Below are positions 11,874 to 25,481 of a stretch of DNA of 64,000 nucleotides, in pieces. Position 1 is the stretch's first letter. Each line of letters opens with the position of its first letter. The notes beneath the pieces were generated by a model. That model made no database searches. It was not told the DNA's origin and worked only from the letters and a program-made list of their open reading frames with translations. The DNA comes from Perca fluviatilis (lineage: Eukaryota; Chordata; Actinopteri; Perciformes; Percidae). The translations under genes and the position numbers were made by a program. Location of the stretch: NCBI RefSeq assembly GCF_010015445.1, contig NC_053112.1, positions 34,035,498-34,099,497 on the forward strand, in the 5' to 3' direction.

Positions 11874-14800
11874 GTAAGATTGCTGTTACTGTGATGGAAA
11901 TGAATCACTATAAATTGCTTCCTCAGAACAGGAAGTCCCTGCTCTGACTCATGAAGACATATTGTATTCCAAGAAAAATGATTACCTTGAACATGGCTGC
12001 TTACTTGAGAAAGAAACCTTTAACAACTACAAAGAGATCAGCTCATACTCAAACTTTGAAGGCTAGCCCTATTTCCAGTGTACAGTCTATCTAACCATCT
12101 AAATGATTAAATATTAAAAACAATAGCTTGTTGTACGATCGCAGGTCACATCTTATTATTTTCATGTAAGCAGGGATTAATCGGGATATACTGATTGAAG
12201 CCAGCGATTACTTTAAATGTCACAAATGTGGCAAACATATAAAGAATTATACTACATATTAAATGGCTTGGGGCCAGGTTTTGAGATGTACTGTAGTGCA
12301 TGGCTGACAGGCTAGTGAGCTGCTGTGAGGTTCCTGTTCCCTTTCTTGTGAAAAGGGAAGAGCAGTGTGAACACCATATGTTAGCCCAGGACAGGAATGG
12401 CTTGAGCCTACAGGGGTTTTTTTCCCACTCTAAAGTGTATTCTCATATGGTACTCTGCAAATGGTGTGATGATTAATATTTCATTGGATTATTTTAAAGT
12501 TGCAGGAGCCAGCTATGTTTAGTTGAATAGCAGTGAAAATACTTCTAAAAGGTGAAAAAAAAGAAGCTCCATGTACTCTCTGTAAATGTTTTCAGATTTA
12601 TTCTTGCAATGCTGGACTGGAGCGTGATTCCATTGAAGAATGTGTTCTACACGTGTGCATAAACCTACTCAGAACCATTAGCTTTGTCAATATAGAAATA
12701 TAAAATAAATCAAGAACAATAATAAAATACAATAATTGTGTGAACTTAAATGACTTCCATTTTGACTAACACAGATCACAGTAGCAACATGAGATGGTTA
12801 AACTCTGTCTCTGAACGTGCCAGTTACTTAATTAGTTATTCTTTCTTACCTAGCTTACACGCAGCTTTGAATGCAAGTGCTCATTAAACTGAAATGAGGA
12901 ATGGGCAGCCAAGCAGTTGCTCCAGTTTGTCCTCACTGACGTGTGTGTGGTCCTGTTTCCCAAGGTTGTCACATCAACAAACGAAAGAGTTATTTTCGTT
13001 GGAAGTGGCAATGTGAATTTTTCTGACCAAATAAGGATTTATCATGTAGCATGCCTCCCAAACAAGCCTCACTGTAATGCAGGGCACTCCCCAATGGACA
13101 GGAAAAGAAAGACAAAATAAATGATGTGATAGGTATGCGGACACATAATGTTGGTGTTTCATCTGCATGCATGACAAGATCAGCTTACATTATGCTGATA
13201 AAAACTCAGGGAGGCTGAAAACGCAAAGTGAAATTGAATATTTCTCTTTTGACAAAGCAGTCATACATAACGTAGGCATACCTAATATCTTTACAATCAT
13301 GTGTCTTCCAGATATATTCTTTTTTTGTGTGTGCGTGTGTTTTTGCCCTTCTATGGACGAGGAACATGTGACAATATGGGACCATACCTGGAAAGGAATG
13401 TTTACACTGAAGCAGCTGATCTTGAACTGAATGGCATGGCATTGCCTTTTGGTATTTATTTTTGCTGAATAAGATTCCATCTTATCTCTTTTCCCAGCGA
13501 AGATGATGAGTTTTTCGTAAAATATGCTTTGATTCTATTGCATACATAGTTTTCTTCATCCAGGCCTACAGTGAATTATCACTTATTCAGCAGTTGAAAG
13601 TCTTCTTAGCTCACATATCTGAAGTAATTATGAAGCGTAGGGTCAAATCAACTGTGGGCAGAAGCTCTTCGTAGTAGAATTGGCCGTGTCTTTGCGTGGT
13701 TTTCTTTTTCTCGTCAGAAGAGCTCTCTAAAAAAAACTGGTTTTACGGCGGACACTGAAGCATAAAAAAATAAGAGCCATTCACGCATATCAAAGCATGT
13801 TAAAACTTTTAACAGTGGGACACCGGAGCTCCTTGAGTCAAGTTAAACAAAGAGTGGGTTGGACAAAGACAACTTCATTAAATCCCTGCTTCGTTGCTTT
13901 GATTTTCTTCCTTCATTGTTTGTGAAGATTGCAGCAGAGAGTGGAGGTAGACAGGTGGGTGGGGAGAGAAAACAAGAGAAAACAGGGAGCCAAGTGTAGC
14001 TGCTTACTAGAGAAGACAGTGATTTATGCAGAGTGCCGGTTAAAATGACAGTAACATGTTTACTAGCCAATGTTTTTAGTTGAATTGAATGTCTTGAGGA
14101 ACGATTACAAATTATATTTTATTTTCTATATCTGTGGTATTAAACAAGATGAAAATAGGCCTGATATCTCTCCACATTATCAACTCAATATGGCATTCCC
14201 ACCGCATATTACAGGTTTTTGAAAATGTTTAAATTTACATGTAAGTCTCTGTAATTACATGTTCTAAAGTTGCATTGGAAGCATAGGCCCTTGGCATATC
14301 TACAAAGCTCTGAAAAAGGGGTGGGAAAAAGGAAAAGACGTTAAGGCCTATGTTTTGTGTGTGGGTTTTGGAACGTGCATGTGTTCCAAGCTAACTAGCT
14401 AGCCTTCTATCATGGACTGCAGCCTTGTGCATACACTCAAGCTTCAAACACATATGAAGACTCCGCTTGACGCCTTGCGTGGCGTTGGATGCCCTTTTCC
14501 CGCACAGACCCACATTGAAAAGCCCAGGATGAAAGGCTTAGGCCCACCTTATTTCTGCCAAGTGAACAAGTCCTGCTGTTTTGGCTGTTCTCTGACTTTA
14601 GTTTGTCATTAAAGTGCAAGGCTAGCTCTTCTCTCTAGCAGACACTACTGCAATCCCAACGTTGGAGAGCTTAGAACTTAACGGTTTGATATAGCTTTGC
14701 TTTCAAGGGGATTGGAACAAGTAGAGAGAAAACAAGGCAGAGCCACGTGGGGTGAAAATTGTGCCAGTCAGCTGGATATGAATTAAGTGTTCTAAAGCAG

Positions 14801-15243
14801 TATGAGATCAGTGAATTTGAATAATGCTGTTTGGGTCTGAAATTTTCAAAGATGAACCAGTGCTCAGTTGTGTGATGGCACAGATCTCATCCCACCCACA
14901 GACATGACAACGGTTGTTTTAGGCTCCTAAGCATTGATTTGGCAGCTGAGAAGAATTGTATTCCCTGGATAAAAGACTCAGCAGGATATGGGCTGAGACA
15001 GACAGATAGATAATCGCGTGTGCTCTATGTAAAATGTGTAAATGTAATTAAATGCTGTTTATTACTTTGGTACAAATTAGAGTGAGGATGGTTTGGCCAC
15101 ACGCACACACTAACAGTACTTTAGACAGCCAGTCCACTAGTTGTCTAGTTTTATTTCCTGTATGAAGGAGTTGTCATCTGAAGTTGTTGACATGAGTTGC
15201 CCACCTTTTCTGTGGGAGAGTGAGCAGTGTTCATTACCTGGTG

Positions 15244-15245
<2 letters not shown>

Positions 15246-15292
<47 letters not shown>
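15246..15292. repeat. (TC)n microsatellite
   Basis: Uninterrupted TC array of about 23 units. Confidence 0.95.
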
Positions 15293-15295
<3 letters not shown>

Positions 15296-15371
15296 CTGAA
15301 ATGCTGTTACTGTACTTGGACGTACTGGACTTTGAGCAGAGCTCTTATGCCAGAACACACAAAAGGCAAAG

Positions 15372-15399
15372 AACACACACACACACACACACACACACA
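15372..15399. repeat. (AC)n microsatellite
   Basis: About 14 AC units, 80 bp downstream of the TC array. Confidence 0.95.
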
Positions 15400-16642
15400 G
15401 GAAGTTTGGTTTGTCATATCTAAGTTAAGGAGAGCGAGCTGGAGCAAAGATCACTCCGATAGCTATCTTATCTTGCTGAATGGTCATTAATCTACTTCCT
15501 GTTGTACCTATTCTTCCTTTCCTTGTGTAGTATAAGTACTTTCTAAAGCTTCTCTAATTGTCCCAGTGTTGTCCATTGACTTTTTTTTCGAACATAGCAT
15601 AATTAGTCTGTGGTGACCTGACCTATAAGATTTTTGCTCAGAGCACCGAAATCCTGTTGAAAACTCAACCGTATAATGATGGCGCCTCTCTGTATTCGTC
15701 ACCAGACAATGGTGTAGTTATAGCGGACAAGGGCATGCCTTTAATAGGATATGGCTGTCTATACCTGATTGTGTTTGCCCTTTTAATGGCAGCTTTCATT
15801 CCAGTGGTTAAGCCCAAATAAAGAAAGATACACCCAGGTGAATTCTTACAATCATATTGAACAATTGTGGCCCATCCTTTTTTTTTTGCCTGCAGCCAGC
15901 AACTCATTGTCATCAATTTAAAAGGAGTGCTGTGGGTAATGCTTTGGCAAGCTTGGATACCTTCGACAGGTTTTATGTGCATTTGTCACCCCTGGGGTTG
16001 AATGAAAAGGTAAGGGAAAACAGCCACTGGGATTGCAGCTGCAAATCATTCATTTTTTTGTTGGGGCTTTTATCAACTTTCAGTAACGCCTTCTCTGTTT
16101 GAGGGAGAAAACACACACCCTTGTGTTTTCAGTGGTTTACCAAAGCCCCGACCACTATTAGGGGAAGTGAGATAGGAAATGGATACTTCCAACAACTTCC
16201 TGATGTTTCCGGTGATTTGGGGCCGAAACGATTGTTACAGCTCTCAAGAGAGATTGTGAAAAGAGAATGTGAAAATGAAAAATGTCTGATTGTCCTCTTA
16301 AAAACTTCAAAGAGTGGCCATGGTGGCTTAGTTGTCAAAGATTCAGTGTAACCACAGTATCTTTGAAACACATCCAATAACGCGACGTGATCTTTTTAAT
16401 CTTGTCATTGTGGGTGTCCAATGTTTTCATTGAATCTTGCCTTATTTTTATGAACATGGAGCAGATACTTTAATTGAAGAAATTGCTATCAAAAATTTTG
16501 TGTGAAGATTTTCCTGAAATTCCTGCAGAAGGGAGAGATAAGCTAACATTTACTCACTTCTGATCTTTATAAAATCACCACAGGAGAACTGTGCTTTATT
16601 CAGTGCAAAGTGAAGCCAAACCATTATGTGCAGGGTGATCAA

Positions 16643-17208
16643 GGTCCGTGTAACGCTTATCAGTTACATTTTCTAAGCACAAACGGACATTTGGAAAAAC
16701 AGAAAAATGGGTTAAAATATCAAATTTTTCATTTTTTTCCCACCTTGACAAATTAAAAAATTGGATCTTTAACCTGTTTTTCCAATTTTCTGAGGATCAG
16801 AAATTGAGAAAATTACAAAATTGCATCTGAGCTACAGTTATTCAATACTGCAATGGTATTCTCTTCCTGTACTTTGCGGAATATGCAGGTCATTAACTGC
16901 ATATGGACCAAAATGAAAAACTGATAGACTTGGGGTCTGATGGTTTTGAGTGGGGGGCGGGGCATAGCTAGGCGGAACGAGGAAGAGAATACCATTGCAG
17001 TATTGAATAATTGGAGCCCAGACGCAATTTTGTAATTTTCTAAATTTCTGAGTCTCTGAATAGAAACAGAAAATTGGAAAAACAGTTTAAAGATCCATTT
17101 TTTTTATTTGTCAAGGTGGGGAAAAATTGGATATTGGAACCCATTTTTCTGTTTTTCCAAATGTCCGTTTGTGCTTAGGAAATTGAACTGATAAGCGTTA
17201 CACTGACC
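16643..17208. mobile_element. Long-arm foldback (inverted-repeat) element
   Basis: The left arm (16643-16868) and right arm (16979-17208) are reverse complements over about 225 bp with scattered mismatches. Both carry GTGTAACGCTTATCAGTT, AACAGAAAAATGGG and ATACTGCAATGGTATTCTCT (or their complements). The arms surround a loop of about 110 bp. There is no coding capacity. ATCAA occurs next to both ends, but a clean target duplication is not demonstrable, so the superfamily is unassigned. Confidence 0.8.
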
Positions 17209-17789
17209 CATCAACCTCGTGACCTACATGTAAATAACAAAAAAAGACCTGACCCAGCTTGTTCTTTCTGTGTGAAATGAAGCCTAGTAACTCTGACAAC
17301 CTGTTTGTTCCATTAGCACAAATCAAGTGACAGCTTTTAATTAGACAATTGATTTTGATTGGTTGGTTTGCTGGTATTTTGAAAGAAAGTTTTACTTGAC
17401 AATGGCAAACCCGTGTGCGATTGCAGAGGCATCGCTCACAAGACAGTGTATTGACAAATCTGTCACAGCAGAGACGCACTGCCATTAGTGTTACTGTTAC
17501 AATAAGGTTGAGTGAGTTGAGCCAAAGCCTACAGATTAAACTGACATTATGATTACAGTGTGCAGTGTTTTAGTTTGAATTTTTTATCTCTTAAAATGTT
17601 CCTGATCAATTGTTAATGTGGAAGTGCAGTGAGATACCTCTGTTAAATGGACCAGCTTGCTCTTGTTGGTGCACATCAAAATGCCTCACCTACTGTATTT
17701 AAGTGAACCGTACACACAAGCACTTAAAAGGTGAAAGGCGTAAAATTACCTTGAAAAAATGAACAGTACAAAGCTACAACATGTGGACC

Positions 17790-17892
<103 letters not shown>

Positions 17893-20342
17893 AAATTTGT
17901 AGGAAGCAAAACATTTGACTGTATTTTTTTTTTATTCTTAGTATACTGTTGCCTTCAAATTGGTATATGTGATACCTTGTAGAGACCTGGTCAAATCATA
18001 AGTTGGCACAGTGAATATCATTCGTGCATCCTCTTAAAATATTTGGTTCTAGAAGTTTTTGTGATGTAGTGACTATTCGCAAGGCTAGTTGGTGAATTTG
18101 TGTTGCTGTCAAGCTAACACGCTAGCCAGCCGGAGACATACTAGTGTTAGTTAGTAACAATAGCTCTTCAAGCTTCTTTGTATTATTTCTATAATGCAGT
18201 TTACTCCCCCAGGGCATTTTGTTCTTTGGGTTGTACATCATTTCATTCAACAACGAGTGTTACTGAAAAGGGAAGTTAAGCTTTTGAAGCTAACGAGCGT
18301 GCTTACTGTCAGTTAGCAGGCCCCAGTGAATTCAAAAGACGCAATTACCATCGACTCTCTGTCTTCAAACCATTCCTCTTTTGTGGAGCAGTTCAAACTC
18401 CAACAGAGGAGGTTAAATAAAAGTGGATGGTGCAACACAGCAAATAACCTACATTAACCTTCTCCATTTTGGACCCCTTGGCTCTTCCTTTCCCTCAAAG
18501 GTCAGTACTGTCAAGACACATTGCTATTGCTCAACAGCACACATTTGTGGGTCAAACTCAACCAAAGTTAAACTCAGCATGAAAGATTTGCCCAGTTTTA
18601 CTTTGCCTTAGTGAGCGAATCCACCTGTCATTCACTGTTTTAATGCGGGTGTGACCAACAGACAAAATTGTAGTGTATCTATTTTAAGGTAATGCATTAA
18701 TGTGTGTGTTAATGTATGAACACACATATCTGTTGTAAAAAATGTGTTAAAGGACTTCATCCACCAATGAAAATTGTGCATATGTGGTCTCTCCATGCGA
18801 GTTCTACAGATCCTTGCTAAGGATTACATTTTGCATCAATTATCTGCCCTTCTAGAACTAGTTCAACCTTCAACATTTTTATACTCTACTATAACCAAAA
18901 GTATTTGATTAACAGGTGGGCAGTGTAATTGGCCTTGCAGATGTATTCTTAAGACATGACCACAACTATACTACTTAGGTGGCTTTACAAAAAAAAAAAA
19001 ATTTGACTGATGAAAATTGACAGACCAATGTGAAATCTATGAGGGAGAGACGGGAAAATCATTAAAACAAGATGTATAACAAATAGCTATCAAAACCAAA
19101 CTATCTGCCTGCGATCTCAACATGGGTACATTTCTCCCACACGGTCTCTTACCTATCTGTGATGCCTTGTCTTTAATACCACCCAGATTTTATGTGTACA
19201 TATCAGAATTGACATCCGTCAAAACTACCAGTTAGCATGATGGTACCTCAGCTGCTCCACTGCTTCCAAGCATCCCATCCATTTGCACAACTCCCCACAA
19301 CATTCACTTTCACCAGCACTTGGGAACCTGAATCCCCCATAGCCCTAAGTCTTCCATGACGTGCTTGTCTTTTCGGATTACAAATAAACCTTGCAGCTGT
19401 GAGGTGCTGAGATATCTCGATCCTAATGCAAACATAGCTTCCCCGCTAAATGCCTTTTACTCATTTTCACAAAGACAATATGTATGTATTAATGTGTTTG
19501 TATTAGCTTCTATGTCGGAGGAATTCTGTGTTTCTGGACGACAGAGCAGGACCCCAGTTGGACTACACTGCCATTTAAATGGCATGCCAAGCATTGCTTT
19601 TCTTCTCAATAAAATACAACCGTCAGTAGCTCTTGTTCAGCAGCATTTTGGAGAGTCGGTTATAAAGAAAGCGACAAACAGCTCCTAGTTTAATGTACCA
19701 ATCCCTTCTTAAACTCCCAGAGTCCTTTGGACGTTGGTCTCCTACTGTTTTCATTCGAGAAGATAGATGGTATCACGAGCAGTGAAAACTGATACTTTTC
19801 ACAGTGTTGTTTTAGGCTTGAGTAGCAGACACATGACTCATAATGAAGCTGTGAATATTGATATAGCTGTCTGGGGTTGAACGCTGGGTTTCGGGATAAG
19901 AAATGTTGCACTCTTTGGTCATTATTTTCCACACACGAGAGAAATAGCAAGCATTTAAATAATTAATTTTCAAAACATAGTGTCAGTTCACAACAACAGT
20001 ACTAAATACCTCAAGGACTTTTGCAATTGCACAACAAGTCCTGCCACTGCAGACACCCAGCACATTCCCGATTGTCTAAAGTTATGACTAAATGTGTGTC
20101 GTATAAATATGTGTGTCACTCTAAAGACTGCTAATCACAGCAGTAATGCCTGGGTATGAACCGGCCCAACAATGTCCTAGACTCCTTAACTCCCTCCAGG
20201 CCTCCATTTTGGAGCAGCGGTTGTAGCGCTCAAGGACATGGTTGAGAGTGCCACCGCTGCTTTGCTGTTGTTTTTCTCCCCCTCTCAAAACAGCATGGCT
20301 ATAATTACTGTCGGCCCAGCTCAGCCCACGCCTGAGGATGGC

Positions 20343-20343
<1 letters not shown>

Positions 20344-20384
<41 letters not shown>
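20344..20384. repeat. (TG)n microsatellite
   Basis: About 20 TG units. Confidence 0.95.
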
Positions 20385-20387
<3 letters not shown>

Positions 20388-21023
20388 GTGACAAAGGCTG
20401 CGGGGTTGGAAGTACAGACTTCTCTGGTGAGCTTTGGCTTACCAAGTAATCATTTTACAGTTCCTTAACATTTAGAGATAGAGAGGTATGCACCTTTATT
20501 GGCTGGAACACTATGGCCACCATAGTCCTACATAAAAGGACCATTCCTTCTGTGCATGTAGTTCGACGAGTGGTCGATGATTGCGGGATAAGTTTATATA
20601 GATTTGAAGTTTAGAAAGTTTAGATTTTTTGGAAACAAGTGAGATCAGTGCTCGGATATTGGAGTGGGCGGCAAGTCCCGTGGTCAGAGATCTGGCAGCG
20701 AGCTGGCAGCATGCCACACAAAAATGGAAACAGAAGCAAACAAAAGCAGTTTTAAGCCACAACACAACATGCATCAAAATAGCTTTACTCATCCGCAGTG
20801 GATGCAAACATGTGTTTTTGCATTTGAGATGTTTGATTCTACTCCCAGACATCTCTACTTCTCGAAGTGGATGCTGGTTTTATGCTCCATCAAAATCCTA
20901 AAATACTTCAACTTTTAAAAATACGAGAGAGCAATAAAATTGAGCTTGCGGTTCAAACAATTTCACCAAGAGGCCATGCCCCAAAACCGCTGAGCTGACT
21001 ATTGTAAAGCTGATACATAGAGT

Positions 21024-21288
21024 GAATTAATCGATCAGTTTGTTGACAGAAAATAATTATGCAACTATTCTGAAAATTGATTAGCCTAATGGTTTAAAGT
21101 CATCTTACCAGAGAAAAATGATGAAGACAGTACCCACTTCCAGGTTTCTCCAATTAAACTGAATAGACTCCTCATTAGGTTTTAGGACATTTGTAACAAT
21201 TGTCTGGAATTGTATGGACTAAAACAATGAATCTGTTAATAGAGACAATAATTGCCAGATTAATCATTAATGAAAATAATCAGCCCTA
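21024..21288. mobile_element. Degraded palindromic MITE of the YAGGGCTG family
   Basis: The right end, read on the minus strand, starts TAGGGCTGATTATTTTCATT. The left end carries TTAATCGATCAGTTTGTTGAC and AATAATTATGCAACTATT, which recur near the ends of a common fish MITE. Fragments of the same family are seen at 27035-27650, 53635-53700, 57903-58010 and 62262-62445. A hAT origin is likely from the terminal motif; boundaries are approximate. Confidence 0.6.
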
Positions 21289-21793
21289 GACTACTCGGCA
21301 CACCTGTGGAACACACTTTATGTGATGTGAAAAGTGGAACCTTGGACAGACCATATGATTAAAGGCAAATGCTCACCACATGACGGACTGTCTGTTGCAT
21401 GTGAGACGTGTATAAAGAATACACAGTCTGGCAGAGAATGTTGCCACCCTGCTGGGAGAAGGTCGGCACCCTTCTGTTGCCAAAGGCACAATTGCACCTG
21501 GAAAGGACAGCCATACACGTTTGATATTAATGACACCTTGCCAACTGAACGGCTTCTCTTGACAATGGGATTTCAGCAGGGTGTAGTTAGTACATGAGAC
21601 CTGAGGTACCTGAGGTCTGCTGTTGATATTTTAACTTCAACTAACCACAGTGCACTAAGGACAAAATCCCTTTTCACTTCCTCTAGCTTTTTTTTTGCTT
21701 GCCCGTGCACTCTTTCCAAATTTCCCATCCCGGTTTTCAGCTGGAGGTAGCAGAGCTATTTTTTGTGTCAATATTTTTTTTTTGTGTGATAAA

Positions 21794-21821
21794 GAGAAGA
21801 GAGAGAGAGAGAGAGAGAGAG
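21794..21821. repeat. (GA)n microsatellite
   Basis: About 14 GA units, slightly imperfect at the left edge. Confidence 0.85.
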
Positions 21822-24235
21822 TGACAGAGAGATTACACCTCAACCAAAATATGCAAGAGTTTTGAGCAACACGTATACCCATAAACAAAAGGCATTCAGC
21901 TCATCTTCTGGTGTGCCTGCTGTTGCAGCATCAAGGTGTAAATTATGTTTGTGAATTGGGACATCTCTGCAGTTTTTAGCAAACCCAAATTCCTATTCAC
22001 CAGAGTGGGTTTGGAATTAAGGCCAGGTCTTTTTTGTGATTTCATTGGTTTTGCTGATGCTATGTTTGTTGCAGTGCTGTGCTTCTGTCCTGAGAGTATA
22101 CTGTTTACATCACAAGCACTGTCTCTGTTATGATACCTAGCCAAGCGTTGATTAGGCAGCTGATTTGCAGAGGAATTATAAATCAGAGACTCGCTGTGGT
22201 TAATGCTGTCATCTGTATTCTGGTCTATAATGCATGCACAAAGGGAGAAGTTACCTAACACAGCACACAGGGGTGCTTAACAACATTATCATCCATCAGC
22301 TTCAGCCTGGCTAAAGCACATGAATAATTAGTCAGCGTTGTCAGTTTTGATGTGGCACAGCAGAACTATTAGCTTTGATGGTAATAATCTACAGCTCGCT
22401 CACTCATGTAACCCATGCTGATCCCCTGCAAAACTTTCTGGCAGACATCACGCAACACTGCAAAGAGTAATTCCTGCAGGTCGTATAAATTGACCGAACT
22501 TAATTTGTGTTGCCAGTGTTGACACACCTTTTATCACGGTGAGGTGGGTATGTAACAGTGTTGAGAAAGAGGGGTGGAGGCAGGTTTTTTTATTTGTGGT
22601 AATTAAAATGTGTCTTTCATATAAATATTAAATTTGCACCTGCAGTGGTTGCCATTTCAAATGAATGTACAATTAATATTTAAATGTGTTGCCCAGCAAT
22701 ATGTAGCTATGTTAGATAAGCAGAGCAAAGAAATTAGTTGCATCTACAGGAAGTGTCTGGTGTTTATAGTATTTTTGTTCCCAACATAATATAGACCTAT
22801 ATCTTTGCAGCTCACTGTGAAGATTAAATAAAGCCTAGGAAGGATAAGAAAGGGGGAGAAAAAAGGGGGAGCAAAAGCGCCTCGCTCATATGCCTCAATT
22901 TGCTGTGCTGAGGGAGGGCTATTTCAGGACCCGTAAGTTGTGGCCTGCTATTCTCGTTGCAGGCATATGTGCCATTGATGGGTTTGGGTTTCTGAAATCC
23001 TTTGCTTTATGCTAATCAGGCGCAGTGTGGCAAGCAGGCAGCTCTGGTGCGGTTGAAGTTGGCATGTCTACTCTACACTCAGTGTCTCTGCAAAGTTGCA
23101 ATTATATTGGTAGTGAGAACAGAACGCTGCTTATAACGTAGCCATGTAGGAATATCCTCCCCCTCCCCCCCCTCCTTTTTCTTCTAATGTTTGTGAATTT
23201 GATTCAAAATTGGATTAGCCAGGAACTAAAGACTCAAGCTTGTTTTATTTTCACTTTTGTCAAAGCTTGGCTCAACAAAGTCCCCTCTGTGCGATTGGTC
23301 TCACGCAATGATCAATCCTCCTACTTAAAATGAACGATGGAGCTCAAAAAGACCGTTGAAACCCTTCAACTTGCAGCAGGATCTTTTTCTAAAGTTTCCT
23401 TTTCTCTGTTTCAAAGAGTCCTCAGTACCGGGGGCGACGTCGGACTATTTATTCAGCTTGTCGAAGAATTAAAAGCAGGGTGTTGAGTCTGTGCTGCTGT
23501 TTGGATACTATTTGCAGACCTTTGTGATATTTCACATATGTAAGGCAGTGTGGTGGGCTGTCTGGCAACGGGTTTGACCAAAAACAGGGAAGACCTACCG
23601 GGAGAGCACTCCTCCAGATGCAAACTCTTAACTCATAGGTGATTGATGAGGTAACCAGCAGGGTTCCGATTATGTCACCCAACAGTGAGTGGGAGTTTAA
23701 TTAATCGAATATTGCTTCACTGCCCCATTGTTTTCTGAAAGTGTCTCTTTGGCTCTTGATAACATGAGCTACAAATTTAGTTAGCCCACCATATAGCCTA
23801 CTGACACTGGCTATTTGATGCCGATATCAATATTTGAGAGTTTAAGAAATCCAATATATCGTCAAACAATATATTGGCCAATATTATTATCCACAACGCA
23901 TGACAATGGACAAGGATCCCTAAATATTTGGTTATTAAAGAAGTGTGACCATGATTTGTGCTGAGTGGGACATGCTCGCTGATAGTTTCTAAGAGTTTCT
24001 GTTCTGTAACTCCTTGTTTTAATCGGCCGACATACACTGACACCGATATATATATATCTGCAATAACAATAGCCTCTGGTCCAGCATTTTCAGTGATATT
24101 TAGTTTGTGATTTAATGATTGCTTTGTCATGTCAAATATTTTATAAAATAGAGCAACAGAAATGGATTCGTTGTTGTTTCATGTAATTAATTCTATATGC
24201 GTATAATTCATACTATTATTGATTGTCTCCACCAG

Positions 24236-24297
24236 GTCTGGTTACAACTACTTCAAGAAAACTGGACAGGGAGCAACAAGACGAGCACATTCTTGAG
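24236..24297 (+). CDS. fat1: fat1 exon 2 of window (62-bp mini-exon)
   Basis: Acceptor CTCCACCAG; donor GTAAGC. GT finishes the Gly split from the previous exon, then 20 codons read LVTTTSRKLDREQQDEHILE, the central strand and LDRE signature of a cadherin repeat. It is only 62 bp long and lies between introns of 12.4 and 6.2 kb, yet it is essential to keep frame: phase 1 in, phase 0 out. The residues match the equivalent short FAT1 exon. Confidence 0.93.
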
Positions 24298-24966
24298 GTA
24301 AGCACTTTATTTTGTCAAATTTTCAACTCTAAAGAAAAAGCTATGGAGGGGTCAGTGGCAGCCTCTCTTATTTCTGTGAAAATGAATTACTGTCATTATA
24401 ATTAGAAGAATCTACATTTTCTGTCTCAGAGGTTTGGCATTTTCAGCCAACTTTGGCTAAGTGCCACAACAAAAACAAGTCTTCTTGTATATGCAAGGAA
24501 AGATCCCTTTGGAATCATTTCACCTAGAACTGATTTCCGGATGGGGTAGGAAGGGGAGGTGGAAGGTGTGTGGGAGATCCTGGTGACTGTTCCTTTGTTC
24601 TTTCCCACTGTTGCGTCTCGTGGATGGAGCAAGCTGGGACAGGAAACTGTTGTCAAACCAACAGATCAGTGTCTTAACTTGTGGGTTTTAAATTGAGCTG
24701 GGCTCCTGATCTGTTGTCCTGCCCTCTTTCTCGCCACAGATCCGAGGTTGATAATAGGCGTTTTAATTGTGTTTCCGGTGATGACAGGGAGCAGATTGGA
24801 CGCCTTTTAATTATTGTTAGAAGTTAACACGATTCAGTGCTCACTGGGTGACGGTTAATGCTGGTACATCTGGTGCCAGAGCAGTGTTGTTATTTCATAC
24901 TCTGATTGTACATTACACTGCACTGATTGCATTACTGGGGAATAAGGCAAGACTGTGTTACTTTAA

Positions 24967-25481
24967 AGTGCTCATATTATGCTCATTTTCAGGTTCATAA
25001 TTGTATTTAGAGGTTGTACCAGAATAGGTTTACATGGTTTAATTTTCAAAAAACACCATATTTTTGTTGTACTTCACATTGCTGCAGCTCCTCTTTTCAC
25101 CCTGTGTGTTGAGCTCTCTGTTTTAGCTACAGAGTGAGACATCTCACTTCTGTTCCATCTTTGTTGGGAGTCGCACATGCGAAGTAGCTAGGTAAGGACT
25201 ACTAGCCAGTCAGAAGCAGAGGATGAGGGCGCGCCACGCTAGCAGCTAGGCGAGCATTATAACGTGTGTTACAAAGTGACGCACGTTTGTCTCTGAAGTA
25301 AAGGCTGGACTACAACAGAGCTGTTTGGAGCAGTTTGTGAACAGTGTTTTCTGTTGGAGATGGTAAGTCCCTTTGGGGTGGACTTTGGGCTTTTTCACTT
25401 TGTAAACCTATAACGTGCACAAAAAAGATATATAAGACAATAAAGGAAAGGGAAAAAGCCAAAAAGCATAATATGAGCACT
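24967..25481. mobile_element. TTAA-flanked inverted-repeat element (piggyBac-like target site)
   Basis: The left end AGTGCTCATATTATGC and right end GCATAATATGAGCACT are near-perfect inverted repeats, each bordered outside by TTAA (24963-24966 and 25482-25485). TTAA duplication is the piggyBac signature, but the ends do not start CCC, so the assignment is tentative. The family, with GCTCATTTTCAGGTTCATAA after the left end, is one I recognise as abundant in fish. No transposase is present. Confidence 0.75.

Noticed and set aside
23810..24060. Possible hAT-type MITE with ATCGGCC/GATAT words
   Set aside because: No clear terminal repeats or target duplication could be found, so it is only mentioned in the intron entry.
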